A stretch of 15,076 nucleotides of DNA, from positions 1 through 15,076 of the forward strand of contig JAOXYB010029256.1 in the NCBI GenBank assembly GCA_028565635.1. The letters are read 5' to 3'. The stretch comes from Phoronis ovalis. Its lineage: Eukaryota > Phoronida > Phoronidae. This document shows positions 1-9,704 of the stretch, piece after piece. Numbering within the stretch: position 1 is the stretch's first letter; every line of letters starts with the position of its first letter. The notes under the pieces are model-generated. The model did not search any database. It had not been told where the DNA came from and worked only from the letters and a program-made list of their open reading frames with translations. Both the position numbers and the translations under genes were made by a program.

Positions 1-31
1 AGTTGAACTGCACAACTTGGAACCTTGTATC

Positions 32-230
32 TGCTAAATATCAATGAAATCCAGCCGGTCATTTTCACAAAACGGTTACAGATGGACATCAAACATGGCT
101 GACAGTCGTCCACATTAGATCTGATAAGTTTGTACGCCATCTTTATCCCTTGTAGTACCTAGTGTATCCAGTAAATATCAAAAGAAATCCACCCAGTCAT
201 TTTCGTGAAACAACTGCGGACGGAAATACG
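32..230. repeat. Two diverged copies of a 137-bp tandem unit
   Basis: A core beginning TAAATATCAA, followed by GAAATCCA, CAGTCATTTTC or CGGTCATTTTC, and AAAC...GGA, occurs at about 35 and again at about 172. The offset is 137 bp and the copies are diverged. The second copy runs into a GGACGGAAATACGGACAGA tract. This is seen directly. Bivalve genomes carry many elements built from tandem monomers of about 130-160 bp (Pearl and Helitron-like types), so this is probably the edge of such an element. The family is not identified, and the left end lies at or beyond the window edge. Confidence 0.65.
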
Positions 231-248
231 GACAGAACCCAAATTATA

Positions 249-279
249 AGCCCCCTCCAGACTACATCTGTTGGGGGCT
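249..279. repeat. C5/G5 hairpin closing the left-edge repeat
   Basis: AGCCCCC at 249-255 pairs perfectly with GGGGGCT at 273-279 across a 17-base loop. It lies just after the second tandem unit and is the most GC-rich spot nearby. CTAA follows the stem. A subterminal hairpin fits the 3' end of a Helitron-like element, but the position and CTRR ending are not textbook, so the role is inferred. Confidence 0.55.
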
Positions 280-280
280 A

Positions 281-2074
281 AAAACTAATAATATCAAAAC
301 AAAACATTACAAGACTTATGCAAGTTTAAGTAGACTTATGCAAGTCCAAAAGCGGATACATAACATTGTGGTATTGAAACACAAATTGATTGCCTAGTAG
401 ACAGGAAAAAAAGTGATCATTACAAAATTTGTTATGAAATATTTTGCTTCTAAGAAATTAATTACAAAACAAACATAACAATCCATTTAATAATTTTCGC
501 TGGGAAATCGTAGATGTGCAGACGGTTTCTGGTTCGAAACACCAGATTAATTTCAACAATATAGTAAATTGTACAATTACAGCATGACATGCATGATAGA
601 AAATTGCATAAAAATGAAAGTCATGTAAACATATAATTGCATATTTATAGGTATGACATAATACTAGAAAACAAAAATTCTATTACCCTAAAAAAACAGT
701 GCAAATCCAAAAATACTAGGTACGGTAGTTAGTAATACTATAAGAAGATATTAATTCTAATTCACCTAGATAGGAAATACTTTGACATTTCAAAAACATG
801 AGGAAATCTTGAAAATAAAATTTTAACCAAATCTTTCAAAAACTGCTCAGCCGTTTAGATATATTTGTTAATGATCTAGAGTACATTTATTCAAGGAAAT
901 TATGAATGCTCTTATTAAAATGATTTTAAAGATGATTTCAGCCATGGTTACATTATTTTACATGTATTTTTATATTTATTTATCTGTCAAAGTTAATTAA
1001 TTAATGCTATTTAAGGTATCCGAACCTAAATATCCATAAAATAGTGTATACATGTTCCAGGGCCAATGATATCATATATGTAAACCCCAAATGGATAGAT
1101 AAAATGTTGATAACTAATATAAGGTTTATGTACCAAAAAAGTTCATTGGTGCCCTGAGCAAGTATGAGTTTTTTGTGGAGACCACTGGCACTGAAATGCT
1201 AAAGTAGACCTTCTTACAGTGATGGGGTAAAGATGGCTCATAGCATCATCAAGCAAACGTTATATTAATCATATGTACTAGTAGTTTATTTTTTCTTATA
1301 AAGCCAGTTGTATTAATTTTAGCCTCATCAATTCTTTAATATATATTGAATGAATACTTGCTAGTGAACCCTTTTACAAAATTTAAGGGTGGTCTAAGTG
1401 ACTGGCTTATGTCATGTTAGTTGTGGCACCTTGTTTACTTTAAAGAAATATTAATAAACATTTTACAAGATATACACTATCAAACTGACTGCTTACATGT
1501 AAATTCAATGCTTCACACAGTAATTAAGGTACAGAAAAAGTTGGCAGGATCAAAACAGTGGCACTTAATAGGTTGACATCTGAAGTTTAAAACAATATTT
1601 AATGCTAATGTAATGATAGATAAAATGCATAGGGAACATAAACTGATTAACATGCAATATTTGGTTTTATTAGCACACCAGTGCCATTAAAACTTTTATA
1701 ATACCTCGACAATCGCTTCAGAAGACTCCTACCAAGACTAGACTTTCCGCGATTACATAATTTAAAACTTTTTGAATCATTCCAAATTTCCAGTCATCGA
1801 ATAATAACTCACAAGCGCACAAATTGAAATTATAGTTATCCTAGAGAAATTTTGTTTCTATTTTATTTCGAAGCTAAACTCAAAAAAAAAATCACAAAAA
1901 TGCCAACCGTTTTTCTATACCTTATTGTATAAAACAAATCATTTAGTTTGTGTTATGCAAGTCATTCATGGGGAGATAACAGGCTAGTAGGATAAGCCGA
2001 TAAATCATAGGATCAAGCTATACATCTCATAATTTGTCAATATTTTAATCATTACCTCGAACATCAAATGAACC
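281..2074. other. AT-rich non-coding stretch
   Basis: No supportable gene is visible on either strand. Small features are a B-box-like hairpin at 528-546, an A10 run at 1882-1891 and a GGGGAGATAAC motif at 1970-1980. The last is a weak hint of molluscan origin. The part around 1140-1260 is less AT-rich, but its frames show no convincing exon. Confidence 0.6.
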
Positions 2075-2230
2075 ATGGAAAAGAAGATCATGTATCATGT
2101 TACTGAAAATCAGCTATTTTTGTCTGCTTTTTTCCTGGGAGGAGTGGCGAGTCTTTTTAAAAATGTAAACTTTTATACATCTATCTCTTCATTTTACATG
2201 TTAATTACTAAAACAATTGTATTATTGTAA
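2075..2230 (+). CDS. Possible short ORF or first exon, hydrophobic, unidentified
   Basis: An ATG in strong context (AACCATGG) opens a 51-codon frame, with an in-frame TGA two codons upstream. The first 30 codons use mixed third positions and are less AT-rich than the surroundings. Residues 14-28 (LFLSAFFLGGVASLF) could be a signal anchor or short membrane segment, preceded by a basic stretch (EKK). A GTAAAC after codon 30 could be a splice donor, giving a coding exon of 2075-2164. Beyond it the frame is AT-rich and looks like intron. I do not recognise the protein. A 51-codon frame can arise by chance here, so this is a weak candidate. Confidence 0.2.
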   Translation: MEKKIMYHVTENQLFLSAFFLGGVASLFKNVNFYTSISSFYMLITKTIVLL

Positions 2231-2868
2231 TACTCACGTAAATATCATAGGAGTACGATCTCGACGTAACTTTCCATATAAGGCTGCAGCCATTGTAATA
2301 TCCAATTTATTGAGTCAGTGAATTTTTATACTTCAAAGGTAATATTATAAGTATAATTATATGAGTTGATATATACTGGTATAATGTAACATGTATCTGT
2401 CCAGTGGGATGAATAATAACTTTTTCCCCTTCTAATTGTTCGACTTAATATTATTAATTAGTGTTATTTAAAGTATGATATATCACATCTTTACGATTTC
2501 TGAACGTTCATACATCTGTGTTTATAGTGAAGTAAACTTTTAACAATTAAAACAGTTCCTTTTTGTAAAAGCCCAATATGTTGTAAATCTGGACAAGCAT
2601 CTTTAAAACAGCTATACTTGGTCTAGCAAAGCATAGGAATAGTCCAGTTGGTCTCTAACAGTTCCTGGTTATATATCCAAAGATCACTCCTGTAAATGGA
2701 ATTCGTACTGCACACTTGGCATGTCAGTAATATAGTACGTCAGTTAATTGGTACATAAGTTACCAGAAATATCATAATTAGCACTTAAACTTGTAAACTC
2801 ATTTAGTCAAGAGTCCTTACTGGAAGAGTACAGCTTTCTATACACAAACACACTGCATTCTTGCAGTA

Positions 2869-2953
2869 ATTAGACCACAACCTATGAACTCTTATGAAAG
2901 ATAAACATATAGTGTCTGCTTCTTGACATTTATTAGACCACAACCTCTGAACT
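2869..2953. repeat. 22-bp direct repeat, 63 bp apart
   Basis: ATTAGACCACAACCT followed by TGAACT after one variable base occurs at 2869-2890 and 2932-2953, with one mismatch in 22. The 63-bp offset is a multiple of three. On the minus strand, in one open frame, it encodes VQRLWSN and VHRLWSN. The duplication is seen; any coding meaning is uncertain. Confidence 0.6.
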
Positions 2954-3176
2954 TGATTCAAAGAAAACAAATTATTTTTTCCTTCAGAGTTCTGACGTAA
3001 ATCCCCTATCAGTTTTCTATTATTATGTATGCACACATGCTCTCATAAGAATAATTAAACTAGTTATTAATCATCATCTTTGAAATAGGTGGTAATTAAT
3101 CTTATTTGGTATTTAAGATGAGGTCAATCAGTGTCCTAATCCATCTAGTTGCTAGTTATACATATACAGTATACAC

Positions 3177-3191
3177 ATATATATATATATA
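3177..3191. repeat. Short AT dinucleotide tract
   Basis: An uninterrupted (AT)n run of about seven units, inside a longer TA-rich stretch with CATATA and GTATAC upstream. It is a simple sequence repeat with no other visible role. Confidence 0.75.
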
Positions 3192-4654
3192 ATCTTCAGG
3201 TCTCAATCCTCTGATGTAATCCTCACACATGTATAGGAATACTCCTCTCTTAGTATATGATCCCAGTCAATATAGGTAATGTTTAAAAGGCTCCTATTTA
3301 CTGCATTTTGTATCTGTACCAAGTCTTCTTACTAATACATATAATGCAAGAACATAAATCAGCAGCTATTAGCTATAAATTACTGGTCTTTTGATTACTT
3401 GTGGGTTGAATAACAAGCAGTTATTGGATTTTACAGCTTTTCCACCTACTTGAGTTATAGTTATGCAGGTGTATACACTTCTAAATACGGAAACTTGTAG
3501 AAATCTCAAAGTCACCTTACAAACATAAAAAATACTAACAATAAGCTACAGTTTATGTACAACCCTTAAAGCACTATAGTCCACTAAAGAAAATTAATTA
3601 TGCCTCTCCTGTAAGCACGACACATTGTGCAATGCAATCAGCCCAATAGAAATTTAGTAGCAGCAAATAATAGTTTTATAATCAAACTCATATACGAAAT
3701 CATGAGAATTGACCAGCTGTGTCTATGGTTTCCAATGTATAATTATAAAATAACTAAACGGCTTATGTAGGCGGCCAGCAGTATTACATAAACATACCCA
3801 GGATTATAGAAATGCGAAAGACACAAGCTGTAATAGATCCAGCAAGCTATATCCTATTATGTTTAATCCTAAATAAATTCAATTACAATGCCCATTAAAA
3901 CTGTCTGTAAATTAAATGATTCAATAATTTTGTACCAGTCACCTTCATCTGAGAGGAAGATGAACTATTGTCACATACAAGAAATCTCAACCTGAAAATT
4001 GGAGTGTCCTCACATGTAACACAAAATGCATAAGTTCAGAAGTGGTATTTGTATCCACGTTTGTATTGCTTGTTTGTTGTACTTGCTGTTTGCTAACCTA
4101 CAACATCCATGTAGTATCTTAGAGAGTAATAAATCCCTTCAAATCGCCACAAGAAATCTAAGCATTTTGTCATGAATCAACAAGAAAGGACTGGCTTGGC
4201 GGCAATCAATATATCAAATCATAATTTACATGTAACCCCATGAATCAAATTCAATAGCAGTGATAAAGGTCACAGCATCTGCCAAGCTCTTCATTTCCAA
4301 TCAAAATTTTGTTAGTGAATGAAGTTATATCTTATCTATTGAGTACAAGAAAAGATGCTTAATTTACAACCTTTCCAACACTGATATTAAAGCTGCATTG
4401 ATTAGGCATAAACACCTTTATAGGTAAAGTACCTCTATGAGAAATGTTAATAGAGCTCATATTATATGTTTCATGTACCTTTAATTCTGAACTGTTGATA
4501 ATTTTTTTTTTACTGAATGTCTATAGCATGTTCAATTATATTATTTTTTTTGTTATGCATAAAAGTTCAGCAAAACTAACTTGCTGAGCAGATACAGTTT
4601 ATCACAAGATACCAAGGTGTTACATTTTAGTTAATTTCCGAATTATAACACCAA

Positions 4655-6436
4655 ATGATAGCTCCACTATGCTACAGCATTTCAGTTTGGACAGAATTTA
4701 TGAGGCACAGGAAATATCCACAACTTGACACTGAATTATTGGCTCCTCAGCTTTCTGATAACTTACGAAACAGTTTTTGTGGTAGCCATGAAACTTTTTC
4801 TTCCTGCTCACCTAAAAATACCGAACCTGATTTTTGAACCATGAATGTACAATCTTGACTTACTTACTGTTGTTCCAAAATTTTGATGAAGCTTTTAACT
4901 CTTATAACTGATAGACTCTTGTATAGGTTTTTAAATATAACATAACAATGCAGAAGTATTTTTCAATAAGAATCAGAAATTTCTGGAATTCTCAAACACT
5001 ACAAGATAGCATGAAAAGGTAAAACATTTTCATGTAACGTTCCATAATTTTTTTTTCAAAAATAAGAAGAAAACTATAATAGCACATCAATATTTTGTAT
5101 TTAGTAATGTTAATAGTGCGTAAAAGGTAGGGCAGGAAATATATATGTATCTTGAATATATCTCCTAGATATTACAGTAACCAGTGGAAGGTTTACAATT
5201 AAAGACAGGCTCCATAAGTTAGAATGGAAAGGATTTCTGACTTTCCTAGGACAGTGGACTTTCCACATTTGCAAAATGAAAACAAACAGGACTAACAAGC
5301 TATTTTTGACACATCAGCAACAATGTATGTGAAACAAATGTTTTTCTTGGCCTAACAAAAATCATTTTTATGACTGATATCCAGCCTATCCTTTACATCA
5401 ATTGACAACATAAACAATTCCATGTAATACTGCAATTTGGTTGTAACTGTTATTTGGAACTATGATTACCCTGTCATTTACCACTACAAAAGTTCAATGA
5501 TTGCAGTAATAGTAAAGTACACTGACACTTATATTTCACAAAATTCAGTGACAGCAGAAGGTTGCACTTTTTACAGTAGCAGACTTCGGGTATAAAGCAA
5601 CTAGCTACAAATTTTGCTGACATTCATTTTTTAAATACATGTATCTGACACAAAAGAACATTGAATCCACTGCTGTTAGTGGGATATAAAACCATCTAGC
5701 AAAATTGGTTTAAAACACCTACATTTTGCTCCAAGGCATATAATATAAAGCTATATATACAGAATGGTGCCTACGCAGCATGAAATCCAGAGCCATGAAA
5801 TATCTTTCTAAGCTTAAAAAGGTTCTTTTTCATAAAACATGTTTAAGACATTTAAAGTTTGTGACCCTGCAATTATAAATGGTGTATAAACATGTTTGCC
5901 TAATCAATCTTCTATTACTGAGGCCTACTAAATGATGAATATTATTTATAAATTATTAGCCCATGAAAGAAAACAGTCAGTGAACCTGGCAACATTTGCC
6001 ATTAGATGTAACTACTACCTCCAGTTATTTAGACACTACTGAGTAACACATTAAAATTATAATTACTCCTAGGGTCATTTTGGTTATTTTTTATTTCAAA
6101 GTTAATTTTTTCGATTCTAATCTAAGACATTTAGGCATATTTCATAAAAATGTTTATGTGAATATGAAATTTATTGGATTAGCATTAGGAGTAGCACAGT
6201 ATTGTGTTTTGGTTCTACAAGCAGTGCCCTCTCATGAGAAAATTGGGAAACATCACTTTACAAACAATTCTCTGGTGAAACATATATGTAAGGAAGCAGC
6301 CAGGATTACAAGTCACATTTGCACACAAATAAACAAATTTCTTTTTGAGCATGTATATTAGTAGTATGTGCATACTTATACTAAAATGCACAATTTTAGA
6401 AATCCATAAGGATTCCAGGATAAAAGTTTAAAAAAC
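4655..6436. other. AT-rich non-coding stretch
   Basis: Several short frames occur here, including 4655-4837 plus, 5110-5298 minus and 6164-6361 plus. None shows family motifs, sustained coding composition or clear splice context. There is a T-rich run near 5048. I see no repeats or RNA genes. Confidence 0.55.
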
Positions 6437-6441
6437 TAAAA
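6437..6441. repeat. Putative target site duplication, left
   Basis: TAAAA directly precedes CAGGCCTACC, the left terminus, and is matched by TAAAA directly after the right terminus. In AT-rich DNA five matching bases can be chance. Confidence 0.45.
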
Positions 6442-6619
6442 CAGGCCTACCTAACCAGCATAGACTCGAACCATCAATCCGCATTCGCGGACCTGTTTCC
6501 TACCATTCGAACCCATTTTCCGGGTTTCGCACCAAAATTCCTGCTACCCGAACCGTCATTTCCGTAGACTCGCGTAAGTCACCAGGAACTCGAACAGATT
6601 TCTGTAGTTTCGGACAATT
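6442..6619 (+). repeat. Left terminal inverted repeat (178 bp)
   Basis: It matches the reverse complement of 7008-7185 without gaps, with 15 differences of which 13 are transitions. It contains eight units with TCG (CCG in unit 5) starting at 6466, 6485, 6507, 6527, 6548, 6570, 6590 and 6610. Sequence such as CCGTAGACTCG recurs among the units. It is markedly more GC- and CpG-rich than its surroundings. Confidence 0.9.
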
Positions 6620-7007
6620 TCCTATTGTTTGAAGTAAGAATAAATATTTAGTAGAATCTACCCAATATGATTGAGAGTCTATGTCTCTGTAGGGCCAGAT
6701 CAGAGGAAAATGTATCAATGTAGTAAACGGAGCAAAAGGAAGCTGTTGCCTGGGCTGTTGTGTTCAATTAAATCTTCGAATAATTTTCTTAATTATGATT
6801 AGTTTCAGGTAACAGTATAAATTAATTAGTTTTGGGCCAATTTTATATGCCTTTTTAAAAATGTGGAATATTAATTCTTAGAAAACCATATATAAATATA
6901 CAGCACCATAGAGTGTGCGCTAAAAGAGATCTTTAAAGCATGAGAAAGCTACGCCCCTTTTCTTTGTTATTATTGATCAGCACGTGACCTGTCAGCTGAT
7001 GGTACCG
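6620..7007. other. Unique centre of the inverted-repeat element
   Basis: 388 bp, AT-rich, with no usable reading frame. Near its right end an E-box palindrome CACGTG (6981-6986) lies between ATCAGC (6976-6981) and GCTGAT (6995-7000), which can pair. Whether this is a promoter remnant or chance cannot be told. Confidence 0.6.
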
Positions 7008-7185
7008 AATTGTCCGAGTCTACGGAAATCTGTTCGAGCTCCTGGCAACTTACGCAAGTCTACGGAAATGACGGTTCGAGTAGCAGGAATTTTGGTGCGA
7101 AACCCAGAAAATGGGTTCGAATGGTAGGAAACAGGTCTGCGAATGCGGATTGACAGTTCGAGTCTACAGTGGTTAGGTAGGCCTG
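7008..7185 (-). repeat. Right terminal inverted repeat (178 bp)
   Basis: Inverted copy of 6442-6619, about 92 percent identical and of equal length. Read on the minus strand it keeps TCG in seven of the eight units; unit 6 has TTG. It preserves the subunit consensus slightly better than the left arm, for example TTTCCGTAGACTCGGAC in unit 8. Confidence 0.9.
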
Positions 7186-7190
7186 TAAAA
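7186..7190. repeat. Putative target site duplication, right
   Basis: TAAAA directly follows the right terminus GGTAGGCCTG and matches 6437-6441. Confidence 0.45.
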
Positions 7191-8381
7191 GAAAAATATA
7201 GCATAACACATGTGAGAGTGAAGTAATGGTGGAATCTCTTCAACTGTGCAAACAAATAATGCAGCAGAAACAAATTTGGCACAAAATTTACGTGGTGTTG
7301 CAAAAAGAACCTTCAGAGCTTATAAACTTTATGTGCAGTAAATTTTGGAAATGATATAGGCACACAGTAACTAGTCCCTGCAACATATGTTGTGTGTACA
7401 AATGCTAAGTTTAACTCATAATGACAGCAGGGATCTCTGTAGGGAAATGTCAAAGCCCTTAACCTCCAACAGATAATTAAACCAACTTGTATCCTAAGTG
7501 ATAGAATAAAACAAGTTGCTTAAAATAAAAGCTAATGAAACAGTCTCAACGCAGCCTCTATTTTTTATTCAACAATGCACACAATCTTGACTTCAAGTAT
7601 GTATATACATTTTGGGTAATATTATCAAGGGCATAAAAATTCAAAACATTTTGTTATTAAAAAAATACAATATCTGGGTCCTACATAACTTTAAATAATC
7701 AGTTTGTACCTAAATTTTCAGCCTCCTAATGGTAACACAATTTTTTTTTTACAAATAAGCCTTATTTAAAACTATTAACATAGCTTGATAGGCTATGCAC
7801 AATTCCTTCAATATATTCCTCTTCCGATTTGATCAATTGGTACATTAGTTTTTCCAAGCCGATAAAACACGCATAAAATAACTTAAAACAACTGTATAGT
7901 ACATTTATAATATAACCCTCAATACATCAATCTGAGACTATGACAAAATGCAAAGCAAACAGAACAAATAAACAGTAATTGGTTCTTGCCTTACATTCAT
8001 AATTGCATAAATGGAACATATGATTTAAATTATTCTATTCAGTTTGCTACTATGCAGTGCAATTCATTCAGAAAACTATTTTCATTCCAATCATGTTCCA
8101 ATAATCATTCTCAGAAATATAAAACTTCATAATACACATGGCTTAATCAATTGACATCATTTTAGGTAATATTACACTAGCCCCTGCACAATTAACGTCA
8201 TCAACTCATAAATATACATAAACTTAAATAGTGTTCAATACAAATGTATGATAACACAAAGTTAGGATAAATGTTTACATAGTAAATGTCTCCAATTATT
8301 GACCAATTTCATAGGATAATAAATTACTCAATGTAAACAAAATTTTGTCTCATTTCTTTATGATGCATTCAAAAGTTTTAA
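7191..8381. other. AT-rich non-coding stretch
   Basis: No gene candidate, splice-flanked frame or repeat stands out. It holds a T10 run at 7741-7750 and otherwise unstructured AT-rich sequence. Confidence 0.6.
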
Positions 8382-8403
8382 AAGTGTTATAATTATAACA
8401 CTT
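8382..8403. repeat. 22-bp perfect palindrome
   Basis: Starts AAGTGTTATAA and continues with its exact reverse complement, with no spacer. It is the first of several palindromes in 8380-8530; TAGCAATTGCTA at 8434-8445 is another. It could extrude as a cruciform or bind a dimeric protein; no function is shown. Confidence 0.85.
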
Positions 8404-8464
8404 GCAAATCTTTGAAATTATATTTTGCAGTGCTAGCAATTGCTACATTCTGCATAGTAAAATA

Positions 8465-8525
8465 TTTATTACATTTTGCACGGGAATTGTGTGTCATTTA
8501 GTTGCAAAATGTAATAATTATTACA
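8465..8525 (-). repeat. 61-bp palindromic repeat, copy 1
   Basis: The reverse complement of this segment aligns without gaps to 10954-11014, matching 55 of 61 bases. Within it TTATTACATTTTGCA (8466-8480) pairs with TGCAAAATGTAATAA (8503-8517), and TGTAATAATTATTACA (8510-8525) is itself a perfect palindrome. It is a short MITE-like or hairpin repeat with no coding capacity; the family is not identified. Confidence 0.8.
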
Positions 8526-9704
8526 CCAGTGATTGCTGCAAAGCAGACTGCAAATTTTAATTGCTTTTACAGCATTTGTCTGGATTTAGAAGTTGAATAA
8601 GATTTTAACCAAATTCAGAAACTTATAAGGGTACAACCCTTTTGTTGAGTCTATAATGAGTAGATATCAGCACCAGCTATGTAATGGCAAGTATTATATT
8701 ATATGGGTATTTTAAATGAGTAGTGCACAAAGCAAACAGATTAGATAGAGCATGATAATCTTGATCCACCATATATTAAATATTGTGTGTACTGTAAATG
8801 AATTCATACTACAAACAACCTGGATATCATTGAGAGACAGCAATAGTATGGATAGCACCTGACCACAAATTCAGAGGAATAAAAATGTGCATAATCTGCA
8901 TAGGACATTTTGTAATGCTGTAAAATCAAAAGTAAATTAAAAATGTATAAGCAAATATGCCACAAACTTATTGTATATAAAACTTTTGTGCAATTGCAAA
9001 GCTCCAGCCAATGTTTTGTTTCTTCTATACCAACCACAAGGTTCCAATAAAGTTTTAACAATACTGATCTGAATTGTATAGGAATTGTTAATCATTGTTT
9101 CTTGAATGCCTCTGACAACTTCTTTATAATCAAATTCTGAGGTAGCGAAACTGCCAAAGGGTAGGCACAGAAATCTAAAATGTCACTTCACATACATAAA
9201 AAAAGCATAATAGCATTCAGCTATTTTATCATAGCATGATATTACGACATAATGCATCTTTCTTGGTACACAGCATAAAATGATTTGGAATACATCAGAT
9301 GTTAAAAAATATTCAATATATTCCCAATTTGCTATTTTAGACATCATTAATTTGTGTCTGTGGTTATAAATCTTTGTTTTAATTGTGCATATAGACATAC
9401 AAATTCTTTATACTAGCCAACAGGTTAATTTTGAGATTTAGGTTTATTTCTTTTAAAGGAATTCAAAGCCTTTTGGTTTTACCTACATTACTGCATGATA
9501 CCCATGGTCGTATGAACAATCATCTTGATGATGAAACCATAGCTTTTAACCATTTTTAGAAAACTAATTGTTTTTCACATTTAAAAATTATTTACCTATA
9601 AATATCCTTGCTGGAACATAGTGCATTAAATTCACTTACAAATTAGTTACAGTTTAAAGGCTAATTTTCATGTTCTGAATTAGCAGGCATATAAACATAC
9701 AAAC
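8526..9704. other. AT-rich stretch, possibly intron of the minus-strand gene
   Basis: No supportable exon is visible. If the exon at 9705-9817 is real, this is the start of its first intron on the minus strand, opening GTTTGT. Frames at 8804-9061 and 9183-9398 lack family features. Confidence 0.45.

Larger units (their letters stand above)
2231..4654. other. AT-rich non-coding stretch
   Basis: No convincing gene is visible. It holds a 22-bp direct repeat at 2869-2953 and an (AT)n tract at 3177-3191. The frame around 2803-3036 has no ATG start and is annotated only through its internal duplication. The rest is unstructured AT-rich sequence with a T10 run near 4502. Confidence 0.6.
6442..7185. 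mobile_element. 744-bp non-autonomous DNA transposon with long inverted repeats
   Basis: The element begins CAGGCCTACC and ends GGTAGGCCTG. Its terminal inverted repeats are 178 bp each (6442-6619 and 7008-7185) and align without gaps at 163 of 178 positions. The 388-bp centre is AT-rich and encodes no transposase, so movement would need enzymes from elsewhere. TAAAA flanks both sides and would be a 5-bp target duplication. Arms made of short tandem units recall foldback-type elements such as Drosophila FB. The CAGG terminus also resembles some hAT-like elements, although those usually make 8-bp duplications. The superfamily is unresolved. Frames crossing the arms on the minus strand are by-products of the repeat. 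Confidence 0.88.

Noticed and set aside
1140-1260. Less AT-rich patch as a possible exon
   Set aside because: No frame combines a start or acceptor with a donor, and the open minus-strand frame continues into clearly AT-rich non-coding sequence.
2803-3036. Minus-strand frame of 77 codons as a complete gene
   Set aside because: It starts with GTG, not ATG, and has no recognisable family. Only its internal duplication is kept as a finding.
4655-5298. Two frames of about 60 codons (4655-4837 plus, 5110-5298 minus)
   Set aside because: Their length is near chance expectation, with no motif, splice context or coding composition.
6500-6718. Minus-strand frame of 72 codons
   Set aside because: It is largely the left inverted repeat read through. 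The same residues (RVAGILVRNPENGFEW) reflect the TCG subunit array, not a protein family.
6992-7303. Minus-strand frame of 103 codons, the longest in the window
   Set aside because: Its C-terminal half is the right inverted repeat and the rest is AT-rich flank. It crosses the transposon boundary, so it is unlikely to be a gene.
8804-9061. Minus-strand frame of 85 codons
   Set aside because: It starts with TTG and its composition follows the AT-rich background, with Leu/Tyr/Ile-rich random-looking sequence.
9183-9398. Minus-strand frame of 71 codons
   Set aside because: AT-driven composition, no family signature and no link in phase to the exon at 9705-9817.
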